Below the pieces are notes generated by a model that was given only the letters and a program-made list of their open reading frames with translations, searched no databases and was not told where the DNA came from. Positions 22,882-36,159 of a stretch of 48,340 nt of DNA are shown here, one piece after another. The translations under genes were made by a program, and so were the position numbers. Every line of letters starts with the position of its first letter. Position 1 is the first letter of the stretch. The DNA lies in the NCBI GenBank assembly GCA_016758965.1, contig JAEPRB010000278.1, positions 1 to 48,340 of the forward strand, written 5' to 3'. Source of the DNA: Circinella minor (Eukaryota; Mucoromycota; Mucoromycetes; Mucorales; Lichtheimiaceae).

Positions 22882-23264
22882 GACTTTCTCTTTTTTTCTC
22901 TTAACTTGACTCTCGACCAGAATACGCATTTATCAAGGGTTTTATAAACGCCATATGTATTACCGCTGACAAGGGGGGAGGGATAAGTAATTTATCTCAC
23001 AAAAAGAAAAACAGGATGTTAAGTGATTTATAGCCATACTTTTTTCTTACAATTTTTACTTTAGAAAAAATTGGAGCGGTGTGGATAATCTGCATTATTA
23101 CCCGTAATCAATCATTTTTTTTTTTTGCCATCATTTTATTTTCTATTTGTAAACTCCTTTCTATATCTGTATATGTATGCATATTGTATTTGCCAAAAGT
23201 AAAAGTTACTCATGAATAATATAACTATAGTAGTTGATATATTATCAAATCATATAAAACTTAC
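22882..23264. other. Spacer, no gene seen
   Basis: AT-rich DNA between the decayed gene and the exon-like segment; nothing supportable in it. Confidence 0.4.
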
Positions 23265-23361
23265 TTGTGCGGTACTACCAATGCGAATAAATTCAACATA
23301 TGATGCAATTCGATTATAACACCATGATTGGGATGTCATCAAGGGTATGGTATCAACAAAT
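23265..23361 (-). other. Isolated exon-like segment
   Basis: Ninety-seven bases bounded by TTGTAG on the 5' side and GTAAGTTTTA on the 3' side (minus strand) read FVDTIPLMTSQSWCYNRIAS followed by YVEFIRIGSTAQ without a stop. Splice-site-like borders and a protein-like composition suggest one exon of a gene whose other exons I could not find. It may be a relic. The family is not recognised. Confidence 0.3.
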
Positions 23362-24418
23362 CTACAATAAATAGGATATCATCGTGAAGGAACGTCGAAT
23401 AAACGGGATCTTTTGTTACATTAAATAATAATAATCATCAAAACACACAGAACATGCATATACACAGAGAAAGACAAGGAACAAAGAAAAAGAAAATAAT
23501 AATAATATAGAATTTTACAACGCCCAGTTTTAAAGGAATTATGCCCCATAAAAGCGTCATGTTTTTTTTTTTTTTTGGATCCACACGTGTATTATTCTAG
23601 TGATTATGTTATTAAAATAAAAATATTTGTAAGTAAACAATAATAATACTACATACACACGTGCACACTCACAATCAAATAAAGTAGGATGTCATAATAA
23701 CCATAACAGTCAGGACAATAGGGTTCGAAAAATATAAACATCTTTCATTTTCAGATTATTTATAAACAAGTAATTATTATATACTATTATGAGTTAAATC
23801 TACAAAAGGTTCTATTCCACAAGCACACTATCATGAAAACTTATACATGAAAAAAATATCTCTGCCCATCAACACCTTATATTACTGCTTGTAAGACATC
23901 TAATTAGTTCAGCAGTTTAAGGTACTTCAGATTATCACTCACTGCAAGGGAGTAGTACTACACTATCGATCATGCTATCGTGAACTGATGACGAACTCAA
24001 TGGAAAGTTTATGAAAACATGTTTGTATTTATGTTAATTTCATAAGTATCTCGTGCTAATGTTGAAAATGGGAGGTGTTAGCCTCAAAATGTTGAAAATA
24101 ATAGCCCCGCCTCATCTCGGACCATGCCATTCCATTAGCGTGTCGTTGATTGAAAAATAGATATTATTGATTGGCAACTTTTTCGTGAAACCAAAGGTTT
24201 TAAACTGTCGATCTCTCAATTTTTTAGCTTTACTTTTTTTTTTTAGTAACTGAAATTGAGTTCCTTTATCTTTTTTCACTCTAATCCTTTTCCTTGCTTA
24301 CCTATAATAAATATATATACCAAATAAATATTAACATAAAAAAAAAAGAAGTGATAAGAGTTCACAAAAAAAAAATACGACTTTTTTTTTTTTGTAATAA
24401 TTTATAACACAATCTGTC
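23362..24418. other. Intergenic upstream of the GT47 gene
   Basis: About 1 kb of AT-rich DNA. The last 200 bases are strongly T/A-biased with T-runs, as expected for the promoter of the downstream plus-strand gene. No specific site is recognised. Confidence 0.45.
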
Positions 24419-25675
24419 ATGGCAGCGGTCCTTAGACTCAACAAAAGGTGGATCCTGGTACTTGTCGTTATCCTCTTCTTTTTCATCAGTTCGTTTTTTG
24501 TACGATTCCGACCGGCATCTCCTGCACCACCTTTACCTGTACGAGACTTATCTTCTTATTGGCCAGAACCTGTTGAGAATGCAGTATGTCGACCCAAGAT
24601 TTATGTCTATGAAGCACCTAGTACCTTTCAAGTTCCCAAACATATTCAAGAAAACAAATGCGACGAATCCAACTATAATTCAGAAATTATTTTACACAAT
24701 CAATTAACGGACCCTACCAGCAAGATTCATCAACTCTATGTCACCAAAAATCCAGAAGAAGCTAATTTCTTTTTTATACCCTTTTTTGGCAGCTGTTATT
24801 TATATAACTGTTGGTCACAAAATAGCTGGCACTGGGATGAACGATGCAATGTCGATGAAAAGTATGTTGAGCCCATGATGGACATGATCATCAACCAGTT
24901 ACCTTATTGGAATGCAACAGGAGGCAAGAACCATATTATGATTCACCCAATGGATCAAACATTTACGTATTACAAAAAAAATGAATTATTCCAACCTGCT
25001 ATTTTCTTAAAGACTGTGGGTGATAAACGAACAAAATGGTTTCATAGACATCGATATCATCAAGACATTGTCATTCCTTCAGCAACTAGAATTATTCATC
25101 ATTTAAACAAGAATCCTTTGGATTATTTGACACCCGATGGTCATCCATTGACTGGAAAAAAACGTGATATCTTTGTTATGTTCCATGGTTGTTGTAATGA
25201 TGTTCAGGTGGATGACGAATATTCGAATGGTATCCGTTCTCTTTTTTTCAATTATTTCCAACATTATCCCGGATATGACATTGGATTGGGATTAGCAGAT
25301 GAAGATTATACGGAACGATTAGCAAGAGCAAAATATGGATTAAGTCCCATGGGATGGACATTGGATACAACACGTATTTGGGAATTCATGGCATTTGGTG
25401 TAGTGCCTATTGTTATTGCTGATGGTATTATTGAACCATTTGAATTTGATGTGGATTGGGATTCATTTATTGTTCGTATTCGACGTGATGAAGTACATCG
25501 ATTAGATGAAATTTTACGCGGTATTGATGACAAAACATATGAATATAAGAGACGAAAATTATGGGAATATGGTCGTCGAGTTGGTTTGGAAATGGATGCT
25601 TGGCATTTTATTATTCGAGAACTTTGTCGTATGGGACATATTGATAAGCCAGAAAATCTTGGTCTTGGTTATTAA
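24419..25675 (+). CDS. GT47 exostosin-family glycosyltransferase (intronless, 418 aa)
   Basis: A single exon of 418 codons. Residues 11-29 form a membrane anchor after a short basic cytosolic tail, giving a type II Golgi/ER topology, and a Pro-rich stem follows. The catalytic region has KIYVYEAPSTF at about 61-71, NFFFIPFFGSCYLYNCW at about 116-133, the DIFVMFHGCC strand, and the nucleotide-sugar part YGLSPMGWTLDTTRIWEFMA, FGVVPIVIADG and EPFEFDVDWDSF. These match the exostosin C-terminal domain, in which Arg in the TTR position and Glu near WEFMAFG are conserved. It probably transfers a sugar such as glucuronic acid, galactose or xylose to a secreted glycan; donor and acceptor cannot be told. 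Mucoromycete walls contain glucuronic-acid polymers, so wall or capsule glycan synthesis is a reasonable inference. Unlike most neighbours it has no intron. Confidence 0.9.
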   Translation: MAAVLRLNKRWILVLVVILFFFISSFFVRFRPASPAPPLPVRDLSSYWPEPVENAVCRPKIYVYEAPSTFQVPKHIQENKCDESNYNSEIILHNQLTDPTSKIHQLYVTKNPEEANFFFIPFFGSCYLYNCWSQNSWHWDERCNVDEKYVEPMMDMIINQLPYWNATGGKNHIMIHPMDQTFTYYKKNELFQPAIFLKTVGDKRTKWFHRHRYHQDIVIPSATRIIHHLNKNPLDYLTPDGHPLTGKKRDIFVMFHGCCNDVQVDDEYSNGIRSLFFNYFQHYPGYDIGLGLADEDYTERLARAKYGLSPMGWTLDTTRIWEFMAFGVVPIVIADGIIEPFEFDVDWDSFIVRIRRDEVHRLDEILRGIDDKTYEYKRRKLWEYGRRVGLEMDAWHFIIRELCRMGHIDKPENLGLGY

Positions 25676-28078
25676 AGAAAAAAATAATAATAATTACATT
25701 AAAAAAAATCTTATTCTCTCCCTCTAAATTTTCATCTTTATCTCTAATTTTATATAGAAATTTGTTTTTGTTTTTCCTTCTTTTTTACTACATTTTTTTT
25801 TTTTTTTAATTTGCAAAATTTTCATTCCATTTATTCATTTCTCCCGTTGATTATGTAATTATAATTTATATTTTTTTTTTCATACCAATTTTTTCATTTT
25901 TTCTTTCATTTGCTAAAAGAAAAAACAGTTGTTATAAATTATTGAAAATTTGAGTTTGGTGGTGCCACATTTTTCCTATATTGAGGCCTATCAATTTTTT
26001 TTTTCAAGTTGATTCATGCTAAATCATATTCATTCAACTCTAAAAATAGCTAAACTATGGGGGGGGGGGAGAGGCTTCAAAACATTAAATATATAATATA
26101 ATGTGTTTGAGTAACACAATAATGTTTTAAACCAATTAAAATCGTGAAATTTAGTTAAATATTGGATATACATTTTTGTTGCCTGGTAACTGTTGTTTGG
26201 TTAATTGTTTAAAAAGAATTCATTGATACGTATGTAGTCTTTTTTTTTATCTTACCAGAAATATTTTGGCATATATATTCCATTTGACTGGAAAATAAAA
26301 CAACCTATGCTAATTTTCAGTTATTCTCTCTCAGATAATTGAATTGATAAGTTTGGTTGGCATAAAGCTTCTCTTCTTACCCTCTAAACGAAATGACAAG
26401 AAGAATGACTTTTAAGTGACATAAGAGTTAGTTAGTACATCACCATCACAGATAATTTATACATACAGTACGTACATTAATATCAATTATTGAATTATTT
26501 TGTGGTTCAGTTAACGAACCTATTAATAAGTGGAAAACCGTTTTGGTTTTTAATCTTTTTTTTTATACGTACTGACGCTTTTTTTTAATAGATCTTCTCT
26601 TTTTCTTTTAGTAATACACAAACGTTTAGTTACGTACGTAGCAAGAGAATAAATCTATGTGCTACCTTGCCATTTCGAACTGAACACTATTTTTTCCATG
26701 TCATTGTACTTCTTTACTATAACTTTACGATGAATATAACTATGTACTCTATTTCTTTCATTTTGACAACAATATTAGTTCTTCGTATAATATGTTTTCA
26801 TTTATTTATTTATTTATACTTTCAAAATAATTATACTTGTAAGGCTGATCTATTGATATATAATCATATAAAATTTTCTTTTTAATTTGGTACTTTTAAC
26901 TTTAGATAAAACATTAACTGACGTAATATAGTTTTGTTAATATAATATTATCCATTTATCTAATCTTTTAAGAACATTTATTTATCTTGTGCGTTTTTCA
27001 TCGCTGTTACTGTTTACATAATACTATAAACCTAAGAATGGAACGAGAACTTTTCTTTTTATACGTACATCGGCATATATTATATATATTTTTTGTGTGT
27101 GCGAAATAATCTACTCTATTAAGCAAAAAATCTCCTTAAGGGAAAATAAATTGCCTTGTTAATTTTTTTTTTATATCATGACAACAATAACAAGAATGTA
27201 TTGTTGTGATCTGAGAAAAAGGCATGCTAATAACGATGTATATTTTGAAATATACACATTACACTTAAAAGAAGGGAATATAATACGTACATTTAATAAC
27301 TCCTCCGGAATTTTACCATCTTTTTTTTTATATACATATAGCCTACTTTTTTTTCCTTCCTTTCCTTCCATTAAACGACAATATTATTGAAACCGAATAA
27401 AGTGACTTCAAAACTTGGTACATAATCAAATATTAGAGTTATACTATAATAGATTTTTTTTACATCTTCCAAAATAACGCTTTTAAGAAATCAACGGAAA
27501 AAATGATGTATTTTATACATGCCGAGGAAATATCACTAAATGTTAAAAAAAAAGCAATACCATTGTGTTATTTTATCTTTGGGAAAAAAAAGCGTATTAT
27601 TACCATACGTAGGTACGTACAAAATAATAATCTTATACAAATTATTATGTTGAAGATACAGTATTTACTGACATCGAACCCTCCCGCGGATCGATATATA
27701 AATGTAAATGAAAGTGGGTTAATAAAATGAAATCATGTTTCCGTTATTTCTTTTTTCTTTTCCCATCCAATAAAAGATATAATACCGGATAATAATGGTA
27801 TATACATGAATACAACAAAGGAGAATATTATTTGGTTCCGTTCCTCTTTTTCAATTTTCAATAATGAATTTTAATTTTTTTTTTCTATAAGATTTTTGTA
27901 TCACGATCGAAAAAGAAGTGTGTATTTGTCCTACATTCACATTTATAACGTAATCCTAATTTTTTTTTTTACCCCTCGTATAAAATGATTATATATAAAA
28001 GAAAAGTCAAGGAAAAATAGATATATATCATTTTCTTGTCCTATATTGTACTAGCCATTGATATTATTATTACGTATT
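25676..28078. other. Long intergenic stretch, no gene seen
   Basis: About 2.4 kb of AT-rich DNA. Frames of 66-82 codons occur on both strands (e.g. 26667-26885, 27171-27390, 27503-27730), but they overlap antisense frames, are hydrophobic or Lys/Ile-rich as expected from base composition, and lack splice or homology support. Confidence 0.55.
27992..27999 (+). promoter_or_regulatory. Candidate TATA box of the GH12 gene
   Basis: TATATAAA lies 80 bases before the GH12 ATG, a usual distance for a fungal core promoter. In such AT-rich DNA the match could be chance. Confidence 0.4.
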
Positions 28079-29014
28079 ATGCAACTAAAACTATTTACAG
28101 CGCTATCTACACTTGTAACCTTTGTATTAGGTTCTCCATTATTATTAAATAAACGAGCTGAATTATGTGGTCAATGGGATAATGAATCAGTTGGTGATTA
28201 TATTGGTAAGTTAGAAACTATATATATATATTTCAGTATCAAAATTTCTTATCAGCTAATAACCATCTTTTTATTTTTATTAATTTCTCTCAATTACGTA
28301 CAATAAAGTTTATAACAACCTATGGGGAATGGGATCTGGTGATGGCTCTCAATGTACCGAAGTACTTGGATTAGATGGCAATACTTTATCATGGCGTACA
28401 TCATGGTCATGGTCAGGTGGACCTTATGATGTAAAATCATATGCGAATGCGGCCTACCTGTTTGATCCCAAAGTAATTTCTGATATTTCCAATATCCCCT
28501 TCACTTGGTCATGGTCCTATACTGGTTCAGATGATATGGTAGCTAATGTTGCCTTTGATTTATGGACTTCCACTTCATCCACGGGCGATTATGAGTATGA
28601 AATTATGATTTGGCTCGCTGCATTTAATGGTGCTGGTCCCCTTGGAAGTTCCGTTGGTACATTCAGTTACGAAGGTACCCGTTGGACCCTTTATAAAGGC
28701 ACTAATGGAGCTCAAACAGTGTATAGTTTTATTGCTAGTAATAATATTGAGAGTTTGACGAGTAATGCTTTACCATTTATTACTCATTTGGTTGATAATG
28801 GATATCTTGATAAGTCTCAATATTTACGTGCTATTCAGGTAAAGTACTTGTTTTCATGACCTCCCCCCTTGTTTTTGAAAGTTGAAAAGAGAAGAAAAAT
28901 TATCTAAGATCAAAATAATTTATATTCAATATATGTATATAGTCTGGTACTGAACCATTCCTTGGAACAAACGCAGAATTGACCTCGACCAAATATTCAG
29001 TGGAAATCAATTGA
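28079..29014 (+). CDS. Secreted GH12 endoglucanase/xyloglucanase (three exons, 242 aa)
   Basis: Exons are 28079-28205, 28309-28838 and 28943-29014; phases close to 242 residues, the usual size of a single-domain GH12 enzyme. Residues 1-19 are a signal peptide (LFTALSTLVTFVLG core). Cys30 and Cys58 are placed to form the conserved disulfide. Family blocks include YNNLWGMGSGDGSQCTE (44-60), the WRTSWSWSGG strand (71-80), VKSYANAAY (84-92), YEYEIMIWL (137-145) with Glu140 as the expected nucleophile, and SGTEPFLG (220-227) with Glu223 as the expected acid/base, lying in the last exon. It should hydrolyse beta-1,4-glucan or xyloglucan outside the cell. No carbohydrate-binding module is present. 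GH12 is best known from Dikarya, so its distribution in this lineage deserves a look. Confidence 0.92.
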
Positions 29015-29521
29015 TGATATCAATAACTCCAATTATCTTTTTTTTTTTAAAAAAAAAAACTATGATAGGTAGTAACCATAACCTTTATAGTACAAAAAAG
29101 ATGATTATTCATCTCTTAGTAACAGAACATCCCCCTTTTTTCTAATATGTAACAGTCCCATTTATATATATATATTCAATACATTTATTCTTTTGATCTG
29201 GAGGAACTTATCATTATTTACAACACTTACCTATAAAAAATAAGTTTTGTGATTGTCATTTGAAAGAAATATATATATATATAATAGCAATGCTTATGAT
29301 TACCTTATGACAGAAAAAAATATATGTATATATGAAAGAAAATATATACAAAAAGTAGAAATATAATAATAAAAGAGATGGGATGGGGAAAATAATATAT
29401 ATGCAAATTGAAAGGAAAAAGAACAAGATGAAAGATACAAATTTGAATAAAATATATGTGTGTAAAAAAAAAAAAAAACTATTATTAGAAAAGTGGGTAA
29501 TGTTTTTTTAAACATTTTTTT
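29015..29521. other. Short intergenic, convergent gene ends
   Basis: About 500 bp between the 3' ends of the GH12 gene (+) and the ZNFX1-type gene (-), with TA-repeat tracts. It likely holds both 3' UTRs and terminators; nothing else is seen. Confidence 0.5.
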
Positions 29522-32500
29522 TTACTGAGGTTGACCAGGCCAAGCAGGTTTAAATGACCCGTCAAATTCACCATAAAATCGATTTGATTCCACAACTTTA
29601 TGTTGTAAACCACCAATCACTGCACCACATTGGGGACAGGAAGATATTTGTGTAGCTCCACCACAATTACCAATAAAATAAGGATGTCCATTTTGGCAAA
29701 CAAACCATCGACCCCCAACAATATTATTCATACTTGTTTGAGTTTCTTGGTTCATCGCTTGAATAATATCCGTTTTTTCTTTTTGAGATATAGCCTGTCT
29801 TATATCTTCTTGATGAGCTTTGATTTGGTTAACGAGTGCAATTTCTGTCTTGATATACATATTATAGCGTAGTGCGGTATAGATAGGTTTTTGACACGAT
29901 GGACATTGCCATAACTTGATGGCTGTATGTTCTCCATTCTTGGCTTGGTTTTTGAAATATAAGTCCAATGAATCAACTGCAAATACTATATACACATAAT
30001 AAAAACATATGTATTATGTTAATCACTTGGTATTTCATATAAAGAAAAAAAAAGAGAGTATATTTAATAAACTTACCACAGCCACATTCTGGTAACATAT
30101 AAACTAATTCATCTTGTTCAAATTCTGATAAGCTTCTTAATGAAATTGAACAAGTCTTTTCAGGGTTACATTCCTTACATGGGGGACAACTTTCACCACA
30201 CAAACCAACACATGCATGACTAATAAAAAAGCAGTTAGTAAATGTGAATAAAATCTTGATATGCTTTATAAAAAAAAGCCTTTCTTACCCGCAACCCAAT
30301 GTTTTCGAACAATGTTCGTTACAAGGAGGTCTATCACATTTCTAAAAAAAAACATTGATATTTAGAACGTCAAATGATAATAATAGACAGTTTTATGATT
30401 TATTAAAATTACCTCGTGGCATTTTTTGGTACATTGTAAATGTTCACACTAAATAATAATAAACATATATATATATATATATATATAATTAATACCGTAT
30501 ATAGCCTTTGCTTTTTTTTTTTTGTTATTATTTCAAATAAGTCATTCAATAATACACATACACTATAAGGACAATCTTCAACGCATTCATTACACACTTC
30601 CCAACATTCTCGACCACAACGATAACCATGACAACATACGTGTTGACATTGTTCAAGGCAACGATCTGTATGTTCATCAGGATTAGCACATCCTTTTGCA
30701 CAATAATGACCACATATCAATTGCTTTGGACAACTGGCCATGCAAACAGCACGTTTATGCAATTGATGATCCATATCGCACTAATATATATATATATATA
30801 TAATACGATGATTAGCAATTATTTCCTAAAGATCTTTACCAATTTCCCCCCAAAAATAAAATACATTTCTATATTTACCCTTTCTGGGCAAGGATGCCCA
30901 CAATCAAGTCGTTCTGAACAACGTTCCGTACAAATAGGTTGATAACTACATGGTTGTTGCACAATATGGCCACATGGTAATGCCTTTTCAACAATAACTT
31001 CACAAGCAATATCATGAGATTTTGAACTGGTTACTTGATGACATGCTACTTGTTTTTCATGACCACATGGAAGTGTATGTTGAACTATTTCAGTACAAGG
31101 TCGAGATTTGATCAAATCATGTAATTTTTGACAAGGACCAGAAATGAAATGACCACAAGGACGCGCTGTTTCAGTAACGATATCACAAGGTGGACAATGT
31201 TTAAGACATTGATAACACTTGTTCAAACATTTATGATTACATCCCAGAGGCCTTTGTCTATTACATTCTTTTTGACACATAATGTATGTATGTTTTAAAT
31301 GATGACATGATTCAGCACAAACATGACCACAGTCCAATAAAGTATTACATAATTGCTACATTTAAAAAAAATTATATTGTATGAATACTTTTTTTTTTGT
31401 TTAATCTCCCTCCCCCCCCCCTCTCTTTTCCATTAAAAAAGAAATGTAAAAATCATACAGAACATCCGCCATTCTTGATACTTTGAAAATCATGCATATT
31501 ACTAACTAACGTTACTTGATCTGAATGCTTTTTGCAATGAAGTTTTAGCTGGGGACCACAGAGACCTGCATAAAAAATATATATTTTAAATCAATACCAG
31601 TGATTTTAAAAGAAAAATAAATTAATCTTTTTACCTCGTCCTTTCATGTATTGAATTACACTATTCCAACCAGTATTGACAAGTTCTGGTATTCTTCCAA
31701 CAATATATAATCCGGATCGAGCACGAGAAAGTGCTAACGAAATATTTCCTTCAGGAATAGGTTCACCACAAGGCATGGCTAATGACAATATCACGAAATG
31801 ACTTTCTTTTCCAACGTAATTGTTAACAGTATCTACAAATGCAATGTTTATATCATGGAATTTGAACGTAGTGGAGGAGGAGACCAATTCCTTGATAGCC
31901 ATCCTAACCAAAGCTTTTTGTGTTAAAGATTCAGTCAAGACAGTAATTTGAGAAGCCTTGTAGTTTTGTTGATACAGATAAAGAGCTAAATGAGCTAAAA
32001 ATCGAGCTTCATCTATATCACTCTTTTTGATTATTTTGTTATTGAAAGATGGACCATGTAGCTCAATTACTTCATCATTCTCTTTCACTTCTTGATAATC
32101 AATAAAATACGCACGATCTTCTAACCCTTCAAGATCCAACGTACAATTATCCCCTTTATTTTCGCCTGCAATAGGTGCTGTGATCAACAATTTACGATCT
32201 GCTTCAGGTGTTGCCAAAGAATCATGTATACCCACAATATCCGAACACATTCTCCATTGTTCTTCCAATCTGATCATATATCCACCACCCAATCGCCATC
32301 GTTCAAATAAGGAAACATCAAAATTCTTTGGATCCCCTTTCAATTTTGGATTGTGAATTGTTGGACGTTGTCGCGCATGCGCATCACCAACCATGATCAC
32401 GTGTTGTACTCGTGAACCCAATACAAAAGGAAGAGCAATTGATTCAGGAATACTTTGAGCTTCATCCATAATCACCACACGAGGCCATAAGGATTCAATC

Positions 32501-35500
32501 GCTTTGTGATTTGCAGCAGCAAAATCGGCTGTCACACCAATGACACGACTGAATCGACAAATAGAAGTCCACTTTTGTAATCTTGCTTCTTCCACTATTT
32601 TGGCAGCTTGCACTTGTTGACTTAACATACCATTAATATTAATATCAATCACCTTGAGTAAAGCATCAATAATACGTTGTTGTAGCTTTGATTTATCTTC
32701 TTGTGACATATCCCATAATCCATTCGGCTTAACAGAGGACCACGCATGCTTCATTTCCATACGAATATGACTACCGTTTTCGGAATTGACAAATGGCCAA
32801 TGTTCAGCATGAGAAATATTTCCAACACGAGGACTTTTTCGTTCGATCCAACCACATCGATCCATAAAATATTCACGTTCTATAATCGGTGGTATAAATT
32901 GACCTGTTTCTGAGACAGCCGATCCATTGATTGCTTGATAGGTAGATGAAAAATCAGGACACTCTTTTTGTTTCTTTGTTAATCCACCCATCCAAATATT
33001 CCAAATGTCTTCTAATGGATATTCCTTGTTGGGCTGAACACCACCCTTCATATGTTGTGTATATCCATATTGTAATGCAACGACGTAATGAGGTGGAATA
33101 GTAGTTATCATGATGGATGGATCTGATTCAATCACTTTTTGTCGATATTGCCATAATGATAAAAGATGTCCTTGAATAGCAGCTAATTTACGTTCCATAG
33201 CAAGTACTTGTTTACGATTTGGATCTGTTGGATTAGGAGCTGCTGCTTTGATGACTTGTCGATGACCAATAAGTGTAGACCCCGATATAATTTTACCAAT
33301 ACGTACTAAATCAGGGATTTGTTTAATGACTTGATTTAAAATACTATCCAAAGTAGTCTCGTTCTTTGTCAAAACCAAAATAGGTTGAAAACATTGAGTA
33401 GATACAAGTGCTTGATGAAGTAATTGAACCAATTTGCTACACAAATAAGTTTTACCCGTGCCTTCACCTCCCGATATAACAGACACTTGATGTGTTAATG
33501 CATATTGAACAGCACTAATTTGTGTGGGTGATAAAGAATAAAGTGATGGCCGTTGGGATGGATGAATAGCTTGATAATTATCAGGATGGGTTGGCCAATG
33601 TATAAAATTCTTGGTGCCTTTATTAAGGAATTTTGCCTTTCGATCATGGAATTCTTGTGAAATGATACATGACATATCAAGTTCTGAACTATACAGATAG
33701 TCAGGGAAATCGCGATAATCATCCATTTGCCCAGAATGTTTGGACGAAGCAGGTGTTAACAGAGTTGTTGCTAATGTTGGTAATGTATCACTTGTTTGTT
33801 CATAATGTGAATGATACCAGCTTAATACTGGTATAATCGTAGAAGCATTCGCGTCAGCAGTAATCAATGTATATCTTGCATTCCAACCGACCATAATAAG
33901 TTGTGATTCTTTCAGATGAACACCAATAATTATAGTTCGTTTTGATTTTGAACTTTCTAAAGTGTGTCCATAAACAACAGTACCGGTTAATACACCTGCT
34001 GTTTCATTTTGTCCATTGGATGTTGAACTTGTTGTTGAACGATAATCGTCTCGAATCAATACTGCAAACGATCCTTCTCTTGGTGCTTGATGGCTTGATG
34101 GATTTAAACCATGTAAAACAATAACAGGTTCACACACAGTTGGAAAAAATGTTGTACCATACATATAAAGGTTGAAATACGTTTTGCCACCACCCATTGA
34201 TTTATCCACATGATTCAAATCTTTTGTTTTTGAAAGGTAATTCCACATGGCTTCTTGTATGGGTCCACACATTTCTTCGGTTAAAAGCATATATTGGATC
34301 ATCAAATAAACCCGCATATTTGGAATTTCTGCTTGATTCATAATATTGACAACTCGTGAAAATAATGGATCTTCTGTAAATTCAATAGAGCTATCAGGTG
34401 TTCGCTTAATACGATGAACTATTTGCGTAAATAAATCTTTACCATCTGGTAAAGCAGGTAATTGTGGTATTGTTCGCCACCAGCCTTCAACAATACCACT
34501 TGATTGTGGTCGTTTATCCACTTGATCCAAATCCCAATTGAATTCAGTAATTGACCTTCTTCCACTATTTGTTTTGAATGGTTGTTGTGTCATTGACGTT
34601 GTTGGAGACGAAGACGTACCCCATAAACCTGATTCTGGTTTGAGACTTGCGCTGATGTCATATAAATATTCCTTTGCTTTCGTAGTATCTTGTTGATTAA
34701 ATACACTTTTGATTTGTTCGTACGTTTGTTGAATTAAATTTAAAGGGATTCGATTCGCCGATCGTGGACAATCATTGACAAATTTACTACACAAATCCAA
34801 TACTGGCATCATTTCAATAGGTGTCAATACATCCCATTGCAAATATCCATGAAGTGCTTGAGTGAATGAAGCAATATTTGGAAGAAGTCGAATAAAAACA
34901 CTTTTTTCACTATTTCCACCTTGTGATCTTTTTTCAAGTGTAGAAATCGAATTTAATGCTTTGATAAGCATTCCAAATGTTCGTGACGACATGCGTGGTG
35001 ATTGTCGTAAAAATTCGTCCAGATTATGATAAAATTTGGGTACTGTTTGAGATTCAAGTTGATTGGATTCGATCACATAAAGGTCTTGATATATTTGAGA
35101 ATCCATTTTTCGGTCAAGACCAGGAATATTACCGACACCTGAATTACTATGAACAGGTGGGTTAATATTATTTGGATTTGTAAAATAAGGAGGTCGGGTG
35201 ATCTGTTGAGAGGCAAGAGAAGGTCCTGATGATACCATCCTACTGAAGCCATGGATGGGTCGTTGATTATAAGGTGTAGGTGGAGGAGACATTTGATTAT
35301 ATTCAACATTATTATCTTCTTGTTCCGGTGACCATGCTGTATCGTCATTGTTTAAATGTGTTCCTTTTGAAGCTGTTTCTGCAAAAGAACGTGTTGTTGT
35401 AAATGCTGTAGTAGTACTCATCTTAGTACCGGACTGGGTATGATGTATTGGGTATTCTGATGTATTATCAGTTGTTGATGATTTTTGAGATTGTTGTTGA

Positions 35501-36159
35501 GAATGATGATTTATTTCTGGTTTTGTATTATTATTATTATTAAAAGAATTTGATGAAGATGAGGATGAGTTACTAGCACCCCATTGGAAATTGGCACCAA
35601 AATCAGTATCCGCTAACCAAGTAGGTGCTTTTTTCTTTGGTACGTCAACTTGTTTTAATTCAAGATCAACACCAGAGGTCCACAAATGGGTTGCTTGAAG
35701 TTTAATATTTTCGAATTTATTTGTCGAAGGTGTATATTCAACACTATTATTTTGATTTTCAGTTCCCATTTGTAGTTGTGTTTGTGATTGTGGACCTGGT
35801 ATTTGATTTCGAAGCTCAGGTTGTGATCTATATAAAAAAAAAAAAAAGTTGAATTGAGTAAAAGTTATTTATCCTATATAAATGTTTTCAAAAAAAAAAA
35901 AAAAAAGTTAATTTATTTATTTCTTTTACCCAGTAGGTGAATTTAGTTGTGAATAATTTGAACTATTATCAGTATTATCAGTCGTTGTTATCCTTGTTCT
36001 TATTGTTGAATTAGAATTAGGTGTAAAATTTAAATGGGATTCAAAAGAAGATAGTGAAGGAGGTGGTTGAGGTCTTTGTTGTGAATGGTGATATTGTGAA
36101 GAACTAGTTGGATGGAATTGAGACCTTCGAAAGCCTGACACAACCTCGGAATGTAACAT
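29522..36159 (-). CDS. ZNFX1/Hrr1-type SF1 RNA helicase with NFX1 and RZ zinc fingers (nine exons, 1973 aa)
   Basis: Exons (minus strand): 36159-35930, 35827-31635, 31565-31459, 31355-30879, 30780-30562, 30448-30413, 30341-30289, 30219-30077 and 29985-29522. All phases close to 1973 residues. The first 300 residues are Ser/Asn/Gln/Thr-rich and disordered. The SF1 helicase core has a Walker A variant GGEGTGKT (863-870), a DEAQ motif II (1198-1201), GDAHARQRPT, EEQWRM and motif VI SRARSG (1444-1449). The C-terminal third carries a Cys/His array of NFX1-type fingers (LDCGHVCAESCHH, LPCGHEKQVACH, LDCGHPCPE and others). It ends in an RZ-type finger GGRWFVCQNGHPYFIGNC...CPQC (Cys1916, His1920, Cys1927, Cys1936, Cys1939). 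Relatives are metazoan ZNFX1 and fission-yeast Hrr1, which act with Argonaute/RdRP in small-RNA silencing; that role here is inference. It is divergent from MED21. Confidence 0.93.

Noticed and set aside
26667..26885. 72-codon hydrophobic frame in the long intergenic stretch
   Set aside because: Composition expected from T-rich DNA; no splice sites, domain or regulatory context.
27676..27700. TCGAACCCTCC stretch resembling a tRNA T-arm on the minus strand
   Set aside because: No acceptor stem, anticodon arm or D-arm can be folded around it.
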